Below, piece by piece: positions 5,829 through 13,575 of a stretch of 15,891 nt of DNA; position 1 is the stretch's first letter, and each line of letters opens with the position of its first letter. This DNA is from Nocardioides sp. Its GTDB lineage: Bacteria > Actinomycetota > Actinomycetes > Propionibacteriales > Nocardioidaceae. The notes beneath the pieces were generated by a model. It ran no database searches, was not told where the DNA came from, and worked only from the letters and a program-made list of their open reading frames with translations. The position numbers were made by a program, and so were the translations under genes. The DNA lies in assembly GCA_025965295.1 (NCBI GenBank), contig JAOPXF010000140.1, positions 1-15,891 on the forward strand, in the 5' to 3' direction.

Positions 5829-6866
5829 TCAGCGGAGGCCCCGGCCGGTCCGGGACACCGTCGACGCGGCGGCCGCCGTACCGCGTGGTCCACGCGCCTG
5901 CAGGGCCACCGAGTAGAGCGGCCGGTCCTGGATCTCGACGTAGACCCGGCCGAGGTACGAGCCGATCACGCCCATCATGATCAGCTGCAGCCCGCTGAGC
6001 AGGAACATGCCCACCCCCAGGAACGCCCAGCCCGGCACGGCCTTGTCCGGGGTGAAGATGCGCACCGCGAAGACGTAGCCGGCCAGCAGCACGCTGATGA
6101 CGGAGATCAGGACACCCAGCCGCGAGATCAACCGCAGCGGGAACGTCGAGAACCCGAGGATCCCGCTCGCCGCGAACTGCACCATCTTCTTCCACGGGTA
6201 GCCGGACTTCCCGGCGTGGCGCGGGTCGCGGTCGAAGAGCAGCGCCTCCTGACGGAAGCCGACGTGGGCCACGATGCCGCGCAGGAAGCGGTCGGTCTCG
6301 CGGTACCGGTTGACCTCGGTGACCACGCGCCGGTCCATCAGCCGGAAGTCCCCGGTGTTGCGGGGGATCTCGATCGACGCCATCCGGCCGAGCAGCCAGT
6401 AGAAGAGGTACGCCGTCAGCCGCTTGAGGGCGGTGTCTTTGCGGGTCCGGCGTTGGGCGTAGACCACGTCCACGCCGCCCTCCCACATCGAGAGCATCTC
6501 CACGCTGACGCGGGGCGGGTCCTGGAGGTCGGTGTCCATGATGATGACGGCGTCGGCGTCCTCGACCAGGTCGAGCCCCGCGGTCACCGCGATCTGGTGA
6601 CCGAAGTTGCGCGACAGGCCGACCACCGTCACCCGGGCGTCACGCTCACGCAGGGCGAGCAGCCGCTCCAGGGAGACGTCCCGGCTGCCGTCGTCGACGT
6701 AGACGAACTCGAAGTCCAGGTCGGGCCGGGCCTGGGTCGCCTCGACCAGCGTCGCGTGGAAGAAGTCGATGTTCGCCTCCTCGTTGAACACCGGCAGGAC
6801 GTAGGCGACGTGCCGCCGCGGCCCCGGGACCAGGGCGTCGCCTCCCGCGTGGGGGCGGGCGCTCAT
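5829..6866 (-). CDS. Family 2 glycosyltransferase, GtrB/polyprenyl-phosphate type
   Basis: This 345-residue protein has an N-terminal GT-A domain. It shows YVLPVFNEEANI, the nucleotide-binding VDDGS (58-61), the DTD metal motif (111-113) followed by LQDPP, and NTGDFRLMDRR. The last third holds two membrane helices, LGVLISVISVLLAGYVFAV and FLGVGMFLLSGLQLIMMGVI. This is the layout of GtrB and of bacterial dolichyl-phosphate-sugar synthases, which move a sugar from a nucleotide donor to undecaprenyl phosphate at the inner face of the membrane. The extreme C-terminus (about residues 325-345) is Arg/Ala-rich and probably disordered. The ATG overlaps the stop of the upstream membrane glycosyltransferase by 4 nt. 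The sugar is not predictable. Confidence 0.92.
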   Translation of the reverse strand: MSARPHAGGDALVPGPRRHVAYVLPVFNEEANIDFFHATLVEATQARPDLDFEFVYVDDGSRDVSLERLLALRERDARVTVVGLSRNFGHQIAVTAGLDLVEDADAVIIMDTDLQDPPRVSVEMLSMWEGGVDVVYAQRRTRKDTALKRLTAYLFYWLLGRMASIEIPRNTGDFRLMDRRVVTEVNRYRETDRFLRGIVAHVGFRQEALLFDRDPRHAGKSGYPWKKMVQFAASGILGFSTFPLRLISRLGVLISVISVLLAGYVFAVRIFTPDKAVPGWAFLGVGMFLLSGLQLIMMGVIGSYLGRVYVEIQDRPLYSVALQARGPRGTAAAASTVSRTGRGLR

Positions 6867-8359
6867 CCGGTCGTCCCGAGCGCGAGGACGGCGACGACGA
6901 CGGCGACGACACCGGCGCTGAGCAGGACCTGCACGGCCGTGAGCCAGCGCCCCAGGGTGGCCTCGGAGCCGGTGTCATCGGTGTCATCGGTGTCTCCGGG
7001 GGAGCGGGAGCGCAGCTGGCGGATCAGCAGGGCCGCCGCCAGGCCCAGCAGCGGCGCGGCCGTCGGCCAGTAGCGCGGGCCGGCGACGTGCACGAACGGC
7101 TGGGTGAGCAGCGCCCCGAGGGACAGCTTGAGCAGCACGCTCATCACCTGGTCCTCGCGAGGCCGCCGCACGACCCACAGGAGCAGGGCGGCACCGACGC
7201 CGAAGGCCGCCCAGACCGACCACCGGGTGGCCTGCTCGACCACGACGTCCTGCGGCCGGTCCCCGTCCGGGGAGGCACGCAGGTAGCCGTAGAAGCGGTC
7301 GGGGTCGTTCGTGTAGGCCCGGAAGTCGTCCAGCACGTCGTGCGTGTAGCTGCCCGGCGTCACGTCCTGCCGGGCGTACGCCGACATCTGCTCGGCCACG
7401 TCCATCTCGGAGTGGCCGGTCGCCCGGGCCGTCTCGCGCGAGTAGCGCAGCGGGCTGAACCAGATGGTGGAGCCGGGGTCGCACGGCCCGAAGCAGACCA
7501 GGTCCCGGTCGCCGAAGGTGTTGGCGAGCACCGTCGGCACCGACGTGGTGGTCAGCACCCGGCCGTTCAGCGTCTTCGAGGCGGCGACGGACCACGGCAG
7601 CAGCACGGCCAGGAACGCGACCGCGGCGACCAGCGCGGACAGCACCGCCCGCCGCCGGTCGGCGCCACGGAGCAGCGTGAGCGCCGCGAGCAGGATCACC
7701 AGGGCCAGTCCCGCGACCAGCAGCGTGGCACTCGACCGGAAGTAGACGACGGCGACGGCCAGCAGGCCGAGCCGCAGACCCTCGCCCGGAGAAGGTGCCC
7801 GCCCGCTGCGCAGGTGCCGGCTGAGCTCGACGAGCTCGACGAGCAGCAGCACGATCAGGATGCCGGCGAGGAGATCTCCCCACGCCGCCATGGAGAAGAC
7901 CGCCCAGACCGGGACCAGCCCGGGCATGACCAGCAGACCGCCGGCGTACGTCGCACCCAGGCTCCGCCGCACCCGCAGCACGGTCCCCAGGAACACCAGG
8001 CTGGTCACGACCCCGAGGTAGCCACGCAGGACCGCGACGTCCGCGTGCGGCGCGACGAGGTACAGCGGGGCCAGGAGCACGGACATGCCGGGCATGAACC
8101 ACCCGCTCCCCACGACGTTGTGCTGGACCTCCGCCCAGTCGGGAGCATTGAGCGCGGTCCAGTCGCGCACGAGATTCGACAGGGCCATGCCCCCGTTGAC
8201 GTAGGCCGTCTCGTCGCCCATCGGGGGGCCGTGCGCGATCTGGGCGAACACGACGAGCTTGACCACCACGTGGGCGCCGACCAGCACCAGGAGGACCCGG
8301 TCGGCCCGTGACCACTCGCGCACCCGGGTGCCGAGGGCGCTCACGGTGAGGGCCGTCAC
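6863..8359 (-). CDS. GT-C-type integral membrane glycosyltransferase (putative)
   Basis: This 498-residue protein has about ten or eleven hydrophobic helices. After helix 1 the first outer loop has GPPMGDETAY, and Asp49-Glu50 fits the acidic pair of GT-C enzymes that use polyprenyl-phosphate sugars. A long outer loop (about residues 280-390) with CFGPCDPGSTIWF lies before the last helices. The C-terminus carries a DTDDTDDTGS spacer from a 9-nt tandem repeat. The start is GTG 8359, in a GTGA overlap with the preceding gene; the open frame further upstream is antisense-like and unconvincing. Next to GtrB- and GtrA-like genes it fits the sugar-transferring member of a Gtr module. I do not recognise a specific subfamily. 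Confidence 0.78.
   Translation of the reverse strand: MTALTVSALGTRVREWSRADRVLLVLVGAHVVVKLVVFAQIAHGPPMGDETAYVNGGMALSNLVRDWTALNAPDWAEVQHNVVGSGWFMPGMSVLLAPLYLVAPHADVAVLRGYLGVVTSLVFLGTVLRVRRSLGATYAGGLLVMPGLVPVWAVFSMAAWGDLLAGILIVLLLVELVELSRHLRSGRAPSPGEGLRLGLLAVAVVYFRSSATLLVAGLALVILLAALTLLRGADRRRAVLSALVAAVAFLAVLLPWSVAASKTLNGRVLTTTSVPTVLANTFGDRDLVCFGPCDPGSTIWFSPLRYSRETARATGHSEMDVAEQMSAYARQDVTPGSYTHDVLDDFRAYTNDPDRFYGYLRASPDGDRPQDVVVEQATRWSVWAAFGVGAALLLWVVRRPREDQVMSVLLKLSLGALLTQPFVHVAGPRYWPTAAPLLGLAAALLIRQLRSRSPGDTDDTDDTGSEATLGRWLTAVQVLLSAGVVAVVVAVLALGTTG
6971..6997. repeat. 9-nt in-frame tandem repeat, three copies
   Basis: GGTGTCATC occurs twice, followed by a third, imperfect copy (GGTGTCTCC). On the minus strand it encodes the DTD-type acidic spacer near the C-terminus of the membrane glycosyltransferase. 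Slippage would change spacer length without shifting frame. Confidence 0.8.
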
Positions 8360-8943
8360 CGGGGCACGTCGAAACGCTTGGTCACGAAGGGGTTCTCGCA
8401 GTCGGGGCTCCGCGACGAGAGCCCGACCACGGGCAGGTCGAGCTCGAGGACGCCGCGCACGATGGGATCGGGTGAGAGGTTGTCCAGCTCCGTGAGCCGG
8501 GCGTCGACGCGGGTGACCCGACCACCGGGCTCGGCCCGGGCCAGGGACAGCTCGGACGGCGTGCCCCGGCCGACCTCCTCGAAGCCGGCCCGGACGAAGG
8601 CGTCGCGCAGGCGGTCGCGAACCCCTTCGCGGTCGAGGAGCGACCAGTGCAGCACCAGCGAACGGCGTTCGCCGGAGGCGGTGGGGTGGTCGCCGTCGCT
8701 GCGGACGACGTACGGGAAGTCGAGGCGGACCCCGCCCGGCAACGGGTAGCACCCGAGCCGGAGGGTGTCGGCGACCAGGTCCGGGCGGTAGTTGCCGGTC
8801 GGCGCCGCCCGGCCCGACGCCTGACCCACCGCGAGCACGACGATCAGGGCCCCGAGGACCAGGAGGGCGCGCGACAGCGCGGCAGCCCCCCGTCGACGAC
8901 TTCCGAAATGTCCTGCTCCGAGTTGCCGGGCCTCAGACTCCAT
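8356..8943 (-). CDS. Secreted or membrane-anchored protein of unknown function, first gene of the glycosyltransferase operon
   Basis: This 195-residue protein has a basic N-terminus (SRRRG), one hydrophobic segment at about 24-42 (SRALLVLGALIVVLAVGQASG) and an outer domain of about 150 residues with two cysteines (LGCYPLP and PDCENP). I recognise no family. The segment could be an anchor or an uncleaved signal. It overlaps the GT-C gene by 4 nt (GTGA), so it belongs to the same operon. It could be an acceptor or accessory factor for the glycosylation module, which is inference. The start is unsure: ATG 8943 is preceded by an in-frame GTG (8946) and neither has a Shine-Dalgarno. The hydrophobic segment following soon after supports a start near here. 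Confidence 0.7.
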   Translation of the reverse strand: MESEARQLGAGHFGSRRRGAAALSRALLVLGALIVVLAVGQASGRAAPTGNYRPDLVADTLRLGCYPLPGGVRLDFPYVVRSDGDHPTASGERRSLVLHWSLLDREGVRDRLRDAFVRAGFEEVGRGTPSELSLARAEPGGRVTRVDARLTELDNLSPDPIVRGVLELDLPVVGLSSRSPDCENPFVTKRFDVPR

Positions 8944-9040
8944 CACCAGGAGAGACGCGGCGGGGCGGCAGAAGGTTGCCTGCCACCCGGACTTTCTCCA
9001 GGAGGTCCCGTCGGGTCGGCTCGTGGGGTAGACAGGGACC
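8944..9040. promoter_or_regulatory. Divergent promoter region between glycosylation operon and small acidic gene
   Basis: These 97 nt must hold the promoter of the minus-strand operon and of the plus-strand small gene. For the plus strand TAGACA (9029-9034) sits 6 nt before ATG 9041, a leaderless-type arrangement. I found no convincing -10/-35 pair for the minus strand and no clear inverted repeat. Confidence 0.45.
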
Positions 9041-9232
9041 ATGACCATCGACCCCCAGTCACCCGACGTCGACCCGGCCGACCTCGCCGAGCAGCAGCAG
9101 GACCTCACCCCTCCCGTCGTCGACGACGAGGTGCCGGTGCGCGAGCCAGCCGACCTGCCGCTGGAGGCCGACGAGGCCGACGTCGCCGAGCAGCGCAGCG
9201 AGCTGCCCGACTGGGACGACGACGAGCGGTGA
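9041..9232 (+). CDS. Small highly acidic protein of unknown function
   Basis: This 63-residue protein has 22 Asp/Glu against three Arg and no Lys, so it is probably largely disordered. It has a TIDPQSPDVDPADLAEQQQ opening, and the core LEADEADVAEQRSELP followed by DWDDDER resembles a small conserved protein I associate with actinobacteria. It has no known function and no cysteines. Coding is supported by its acidic-bias pattern, the ATG preceded by TAGACA, and the hairpin directly after its stop, which makes it a self-contained transcription unit. It overlaps no other credible gene. Confidence 0.72.
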   Translation: MTIDPQSPDVDPADLAEQQQDLTPPVVDDEVPVREPADLPLEADEADVAEQRSELPDWDDDER

Positions 9233-9251
9233 GCCGCCCGTCGGGGGCGGC
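9233..9251 (+). terminator. Hairpin terminator of the small acidic gene
   Basis: GCCGCCC, loop GTCGG, GGGCGGC: a perfect 7-bp G/C stem immediately after the TGA stop (9230-9232). There is no U tract. It lies upstream of the ABC operon promoter and should insulate the two units. Confidence 0.65.
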
Positions 9252-9287
9252 CCGGTAAGTCGCGTGAGAACTGTCCCCGAACCTCGT

Positions 9288-9293
9288 TAAGGT
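9288..9293 (+). promoter_or_regulatory. Putative -10 box of the ABC exporter operon
   Basis: TAAGGT (pattern TANNNT) is followed by 7 nt and the GTG start at 9301, which would give a leaderless mRNA. The same bases contain AAGG, 8 nt from the GTG, which could instead serve as a weak Shine-Dalgarno. No clear -35 is seen. Confidence 0.4.
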
Positions 9294-9300
9294 CTCGGAC

Positions 9301-10245
9301 GTGCCTGACACAGACTCGATGATCCTGGCCCGCGGGCTCCGCAAGTCCTTCGGCGACTTCGAGGCGGTCAAGGGGATCGACGTCGACGTACGCCGCGGGG
9401 AGTCGTTCGGCTTCCTGGGCCCCAACGGGGCCGGCAAGTCCTCGACGATGCGGATGGTCGCGGCGGTCTCGCCGATCAGCGGCGGCGAGCTGCACATCCT
9501 CGGCATGGACCCCGCCGACGACGGCCCGTCGATCCGGGCGCGGATCGGGGTGTGCCCCCAGGAGGACACCCTCGACACCGAGCTGACCGTGCGCGACAAC
9601 CTCTACGTCTACGGCCGCTACTTCGGGCTGCCGCGCAAGGAGGTCCGGGCCCGCGTCGACGAGCTCCTCGAGTTCGTCCAGCTGACCGAGAAGGCCGACG
9701 CGATGGTCGAGGACCTCTCCGGCGGCATGAAGCGGCGGCTGACGATCGCGCGCTCGCTGATCAACCGCCCCGACGTGCTGCTCCTCGACGAGCCCACCAC
9801 GGGCCTCGACCCGCAGGCCCGCCACGTCGTGTGGGACCGCCTCTTCCGGCTCAAGCAGCAGGGCGTCACGATCGTGCTCACGACCCACTACATGGACGAG
9901 GCCGAGCAGCTCTGCGACCGCCTGGTCGTCATGGACAAGGGCCTGATCGTGGCCGAGGGCTCGCCGCTGACCCTGATCCGCGAGCACTCCACCCGCGAGG
10001 TCGCCGAGCTGCGCTTCGGGGTCGCCCCCGACGGCGACAGCCACGAGGCCCTGGCCGAGAAGATCGCCGACCTCGGCCACCGCGTCGAGGTGCTGCCCGA
10101 CCGCCTGCTCGTCTACAGCGACGACGGCGAGGAGGTCATCGCCAGGGTCCACGAGCGCGGCCTCGAGCCGGTCGCGGTGCTCGTCCGTCGTTCCACGCTC
10201 GAGGACGTCTTCCTGCGGCTCACCGGCCGGACGCTGGTCGACTGA
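9301..10245 (+). CDS. ABC transporter ATP-binding protein, ABC-2/DrrA-NodI type
   Basis: This 314-residue nucleotide-binding subunit powers the exporter encoded with it. All motifs are present: Walker A GPNGAGKSS (40-48), Q-loop CPQED (Gln87), signature LSGGM (139-143), Walker B LLLDEP (Asp163, Glu164), D-loop GLD, and H-loop His196 (TTHYMDEAEQ). A C-terminal extension of about 90 residues (after residue 225) is typical of the DrrA/NodI/CcmA group, which drives ABC-2 permeases exporting drugs, lipids or polysaccharides. Its TGA overlaps the permease ATG by 1 nt. The start is GTG 9301; the next in-frame ATG (MILARGL) would remove six residues. Confidence 0.95.
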   Translation: MPDTDSMILARGLRKSFGDFEAVKGIDVDVRRGESFGFLGPNGAGKSSTMRMVAAVSPISGGELHILGMDPADDGPSIRARIGVCPQEDTLDTELTVRDNLYVYGRYFGLPRKEVRARVDELLEFVQLTEKADAMVEDLSGGMKRRLTIARSLINRPDVLLLDEPTTGLDPQARHVVWDRLFRLKQQGVTIVLTTHYMDEAEQLCDRLVVMDKGLIVAEGSPLTLIREHSTREVAELRFGVAPDGDSHEALAEKIADLGHRVEVLPDRLLVYSDDGEEVIARVHERGLEPVAVLVRRSTLEDVFLRLTGRTLVD

Positions 10246-11078
10246 TGGCTCTCGACCAGCGCGCGGACGACCAGCGAGCGGGCTCCACCGCGCCGACCAG
10301 CACCATCGCCGGGGCGGCCCGGCTCTTCGACTACTGGGCGATCGCCTACCGGCGCACCTGGAAGGGCAGCGCGATCTCGTCCTTCGTGACGCCGCTGCTC
10401 TACGTCCTCGCGATGGGGGTGCTGCTCGGTGGCTTCATCAAGGGCGACCCGACCAGGCTCGAGGGCGCCACGTCGTACCTCGCGTTCGTCGCGCCCGGCA
10501 TGGTCGCGGCGCAGGCGATGACCACGGTCTTCGGCGAGGTCACCTATCCGGTGATGGGCATGATCAAGTGGCACAAGGCCTACTTCGGGATGACCGCCAC
10601 CCCGCTCAGCGTCCCCGCGGTGGTCCTGGCCCATCTCGGCTTCGTGCTCTTCCGGGTCGGGACGACCTGCGCGGTGTTCCTGCTCGTGATGGCGCCGTTC
10701 GGCGTCTTCGCGTCCGTCACCGGCGTGGTCGCGGCGTTCTTCGTGCAGCTGCTGATCGGGCTCGCCTTCGCGACGCCGATCTACGCCTTCTCGGCCGGCC
10801 TCAAGGACGAGAGCGCATTCTCGCTGGTCTTCCGGCTCGGGATGATGCCGCTCTTCCTCTTCTCCGGGGCGTTCTTCCCGATCACCAACCTCGACCCCTG
10901 GATGGCGGCGCTGGCCCGGGCCACCCCGCTGTGGCACGGCGTCGACCTCACCCGGATGCTCACCCTCGACCGGCTCGACTGGTCGATGGTCGCCGTGCAC
11001 GTCGCCTACCTCGCGGTGCTGGCGCTGGCCGGGTGGTTCTGGGCGGTCCGCCGCCTGAGCCGGAGGATGATCAGCTGA
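10245..11078 (+). CDS. ABC-2 type permease, first subunit
   Basis: This 277-residue membrane protein has about six helices after a polar N-terminus of about 35 residues. Helix 1 is ISSFVTPLLYVLAMGVLLGG, then YLAFVAPGMVAAQAMTTVFGE, which is the NodJ/DrrB-like segment where these permeases usually read 'FVAPGL'. The later FLFSGAFFPITNLDPWM loop before the last helices is also characteristic. It starts in the TGATG overlap with the ATPase gene. With the next gene it should make a heterodimeric pore. The substrate is unknown. Confidence 0.92.
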   Translation: MALDQRADDQRAGSTAPTSTIAGAARLFDYWAIAYRRTWKGSAISSFVTPLLYVLAMGVLLGGFIKGDPTRLEGATSYLAFVAPGMVAAQAMTTVFGEVTYPVMGMIKWHKAYFGMTATPLSVPAVVLAHLGFVLFRVGTTCAVFLLVMAPFGVFASVTGVVAAFFVQLLIGLAFATPIYAFSAGLKDESAFSLVFRLGMMPLFLFSGAFFPITNLDPWMAALARATPLWHGVDLTRMLTLDRLDWSMVAVHVAYLAVLALAGWFWAVRRLSRRMIS

Positions 11079-11890
11079 TGGCGATGCTCACGACCTCGGT
11101 CGGCCGCGCCGCCGCCTCTCCCGTCTCCGCCGGCGAGGCCACCGGCCTGCTGCTCTACCGCAACTACCTCGCCTACCGTCGCGCCTGGTACATCTTCGTC
11201 AGCGGCTTCCTCGAGCCGGTCTTCTACCTCTTCTCGATCGGGGTCGGAGTCGGGCAGCTGATCTCGGGCTTCGAGTTCAACGGCGAGACGATCCCGTACG
11301 CCGAGTTCGTCGCGCCCGGCATGCTCGCGGCCTCGGCGATGAACGGCTCGCTGCTCGACGCGACGTTCAACTTCTTCTTCAAGCTCAAGTACAACAAGCT
11401 CTTCGACCAGATGCTCGCGACGCCGCTGACCACGATGGACATCGCGCGCGGTGAGCTCAGCTGGTCGCTGCTGCGCGGCGGGGTCTACTCCGCGGCCTTC
11501 CTGCTGGTGATGGTCGCCATGGACCTCGTGTCCTCGTGGTGGGCGCTGCTGGTGGTGCCGGCCACGCTGCTGATCGGCCTCGCGTTCGGCGGCGTGTGCA
11601 TGGCGCTGACGACGTACATGCGCAGCTGGCAGGACTTCGAGTTCGTCACGCTGGCGACGCTGCCGATGTTCCTCTTCTCCGCCACGTTCTTCCCGGTGAC
11701 CGCGTTCCCGAGCGCCGTGCGGTGGGTCGTCGAGCTCACCCCGCTCTACCGCGGGGTCGTGCTCTGCCGCGAGCTCACCACCGGCGCGCTGTCGTGGGGG
11801 TCGCTCGCGAGCGTCGTCTACCTCCTCGCGATGGGGCTGATCGGGCTGATGGTGGTGCGGCGCCGGCTCGACAAGCTGCTGCTCACCTGA
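11078..11890 (+). CDS. ABC-2 type permease, second subunit
   Basis: This 270-residue protein has about six membrane helices and is a homologue of the preceding permease. It has the same landmarks: EPVFYLFSIGVGVGQLI, EFVAPGMLAASAMNGSL, MFLFSATFFPVTAFPSAVRW, and a basic end (RRRLDKLLLT). It starts in a 1-nt TGATG overlap. One ATPase with two non-identical permeases implies a heterodimeric channel with an ATPase homodimer. NodJ/lipooligosaccharide-type exporters are the nearest named relatives, but the cargo cannot be told from here. No clear terminator follows in the 85 nt before the next gene. Confidence 0.92.
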   Translation: MAMLTTSVGRAAASPVSAGEATGLLLYRNYLAYRRAWYIFVSGFLEPVFYLFSIGVGVGQLISGFEFNGETIPYAEFVAPGMLAASAMNGSLLDATFNFFFKLKYNKLFDQMLATPLTTMDIARGELSWSLLRGGVYSAAFLLVMVAMDLVSSWWALLVVPATLLIGLAFGGVCMALTTYMRSWQDFEFVTLATLPMFLFSATFFPVTAFPSAVRWVVELTPLYRGVVLCRELTTGALSWGSLASVVYLLAMGLIGLMVVRRRLDKLLLT

Positions 11891-11975
11891 CGCAAAATCT
11901 TGGGCGATTCCCGGACACGCCTCGCGCCCCGGTGGTTGCCTGAGAGCGGCGGGGGCCTGAGCGAGGGGGCTGACC

Positions 11976-13022
11976 ATGGCTCGCACGGTGCAGTGGGTGC
12001 TGGGCGCCTTGTGCGCGCTCGGCCTGTGGCTGACGACCGCGCCCGCGATCGCGGCGCCGGCCGCCGAGCAGGTCGACTGGGACAATCTCCCGTACTTCTA
12101 CTCCAGCGACAGGGGGCAGTTCTTCTACGTCCCCACCAACGCCACCACCTTCACGGCGCGCCCCGCCTACGTCTCGGGCTCGACCGGGTTCGACTTCGAC
12201 CCGAGGACGCCCGAGCAGTACGACGGCAAGGTGCTGCAGGGGATCTGGAACAAGTCCTGCTCGAACGCCGCCCAGAAGATGACCCAGAGCCGCACGGTCT
12301 ACCTGCCGGGCGCCCCCGGCACGCTGCTGGTGAACCTGCAGGTGGCGGTCTCCGACCCCGCGTCCCACAAGTCTCGGAACCCCATCGCCTGGGCCGAGGT
12401 GCGGATCAACAACACCCGCGTCGCCCGGGTGAGGCGCGGGGACGTCCCCGTCAACTCCTGGCTGCGCGTGGACGCCTCCGACCACGCGAACGCCGTGAAG
12501 ACCGGTGCCAACACGATCACCGTCGTCGCGCAGAAGACCAGGACCAAGAAGGCCTGGAGGTTCTGCTCCTCGACCACCGACCCCGGGTTCGGAGTCGCTG
12601 CGGAGGTCTACGGCCTGCCGAGCTCCGACGTCCGGTCCTCGCTCCCGCACGTCACCTTCACCGGCAACGTGATGGACGTGGACGGCACGATCACGAACAG
12701 CGGGCCCAGCAGCGTCGTCGGCGCTCTTGGTGCGCAGTTCAGCCTGACGACCTACGCCGAGACCGGTGCCGACACCACCGTCCTGACGCTCTCGATCCCC
12801 GGCGTCACCTGCCACACCAGCAGCACGGGAGAGGGGTACGTCGCGATCTGCCCCCTCCCGGCCATGGCCGCGAAGGACGAGGTCACCGTGCACGTCCACA
12901 TCGAGTACACCGGCGCCTGTCCCTACCGGATCCCCTACAGCTACCGGGTCTTCGGCCGGTGGAACGACCCCAGTCTCGCGAACAACGGCGAGGACGACCG
13001 CGCGATCGTCTGCACGGACTAG
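11976..13022 (+). CDS. Secreted two-domain protein with six cysteines, function unknown
   Basis: This 348-residue protein has a clear signal peptide (ALCALGLWLTTAPAIAAPA, cleavage probably after AIA or APA). Domain 1 (about 35-225) has two cysteines (NKSC, RFCSS) and beta-rich stretches such as AWAEVRINNTRVARV. Domain 2 (about 230-348) contains TITNSGPSSV, which resembles the bacterial DUF11/CARDB-type Ig-like repeat, and four cysteines (GVTC, AIC, GAC, IVC). All six may form disulfides outside the cell. There is no sortase signal, lipobox or C-terminal helix, so it is likely released or loosely wall-bound. GAGGGGG lies 6 nt before the ATG. I recognise no full-length family. Confidence 0.82.
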   Translation: MARTVQWVLGALCALGLWLTTAPAIAAPAAEQVDWDNLPYFYSSDRGQFFYVPTNATTFTARPAYVSGSTGFDFDPRTPEQYDGKVLQGIWNKSCSNAAQKMTQSRTVYLPGAPGTLLVNLQVAVSDPASHKSRNPIAWAEVRINNTRVARVRRGDVPVNSWLRVDASDHANAVKTGANTITVVAQKTRTKKAWRFCSSTTDPGFGVAAEVYGLPSSDVRSSLPHVTFTGNVMDVDGTITNSGPSSVVGALGAQFSLTTYAETGADTTVLTLSIPGVTCHTSSTGEGYVAICPLPAMAAKDEVTVHVHIEYTGACPYRIPYSYRVFGRWNDPSLANNGEDDRAIVCTD

Positions 13023-13504
13023 AGCCGCAGCTCCACGAGCTCGGTGTCGATCCAGCGGCCGAACTTGTGGCCCACCTCGTGCAGCACGCCGACCGACTCG
13101 AAGCCGGACGCCCGGTGCAGCGCCACGCTCGCGTCGTTGGGCAGCGCGATCACGGCCACGACCAGGTGCACGCCGTCCTGCCTCATCGCGGCCAGCAGTG
13201 CGTCGTACAACGCGCGCCCGACGCCGCGGCCGCGCGCCCCGGGAGCGAGGTAGACCGACGTCTCGCGGGTGCGGGCATAAGCCTCGCGCGGCCGGTACGA
13301 CGTCGAGTAGGCGTAGCCGAGCACCTCGCCGTCGCCCTCGGCGACCAGGACGTGGTAGCCCGGCGCGCTGCTGGAGAGGCGGGTCTCCCAGTAGTCCAGC
13401 TCCGGCGGCGTGGTCGTGAACGTCGAGATCCCGCCGAGCACCTCCGCGTCGTAGATCGCCTTGATCGCGGGCAGGTCCTGTTCGGCGGCGGGGCGGATCA
13501 GCAT
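13019..13504 (-). CDS. GNAT acetyltransferase, phosphinothricin N-acetyltransferase (Bar/Pat) type
   Basis: This 161-residue enzyme has the acetyl-CoA loop RGRGVGRALYDALL (91-104), the Bar/Pat strand ETSVYLAPGA (Glu81 at the position of the family's conserved Glu) and the C-terminal signature ALPNDASVALHRASGFESVG followed by GHKFGRWIDTE. Relatives acetylate phosphinothricin, methionine sulfone/sulfoximine or other amino acids; chromosomal homologues are commonly housekeeping and need not give herbicide resistance. Its stop overlaps the stop of the convergent secreted-protein gene (shared CTAG). The ATG 13504 is preceded by GAAGAT at 6 nt and no Shine-Dalgarno, which suggests a leaderless start. 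Confidence 0.92.
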   Translation of the reverse strand: MLIRPAAEQDLPAIKAIYDAEVLGGISTFTTTPPELDYWETRLSSSAPGYHVLVAEGDGEVLGYAYSTSYRPREAYARTRETSVYLAPGARGRGVGRALYDALLAAMRQDGVHLVVAVIALPNDASVALHRASGFESVGVLHEVGHKFGRWIDTELVELRL

Positions 13505-13575
13505 GGCGTCATCTTCCCCGACGTTGGCAGGAACGCCCCGCGTCGGTCGTCGGAGGCCGCTGAGAGGATGGCGTC
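13505..13575. promoter_or_regulatory. Divergent promoter region, GNAT / DinB operon
   Basis: This 71-nt region separates two divergent starts. Each start codon is preceded by 6 nt (GACGCC or GGCGTC) and a -10-like hexamer: GAAGAT on the minus strand (13516-13511) and GAGGAT on the plus strand (13564-13569). As a result the 10-mer ATGGCGTCAT occurs at both ends (13503-13512 and 13568-13577). The plus side also offers GAGAGG as a possible Shine-Dalgarno. Confidence 0.4.
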
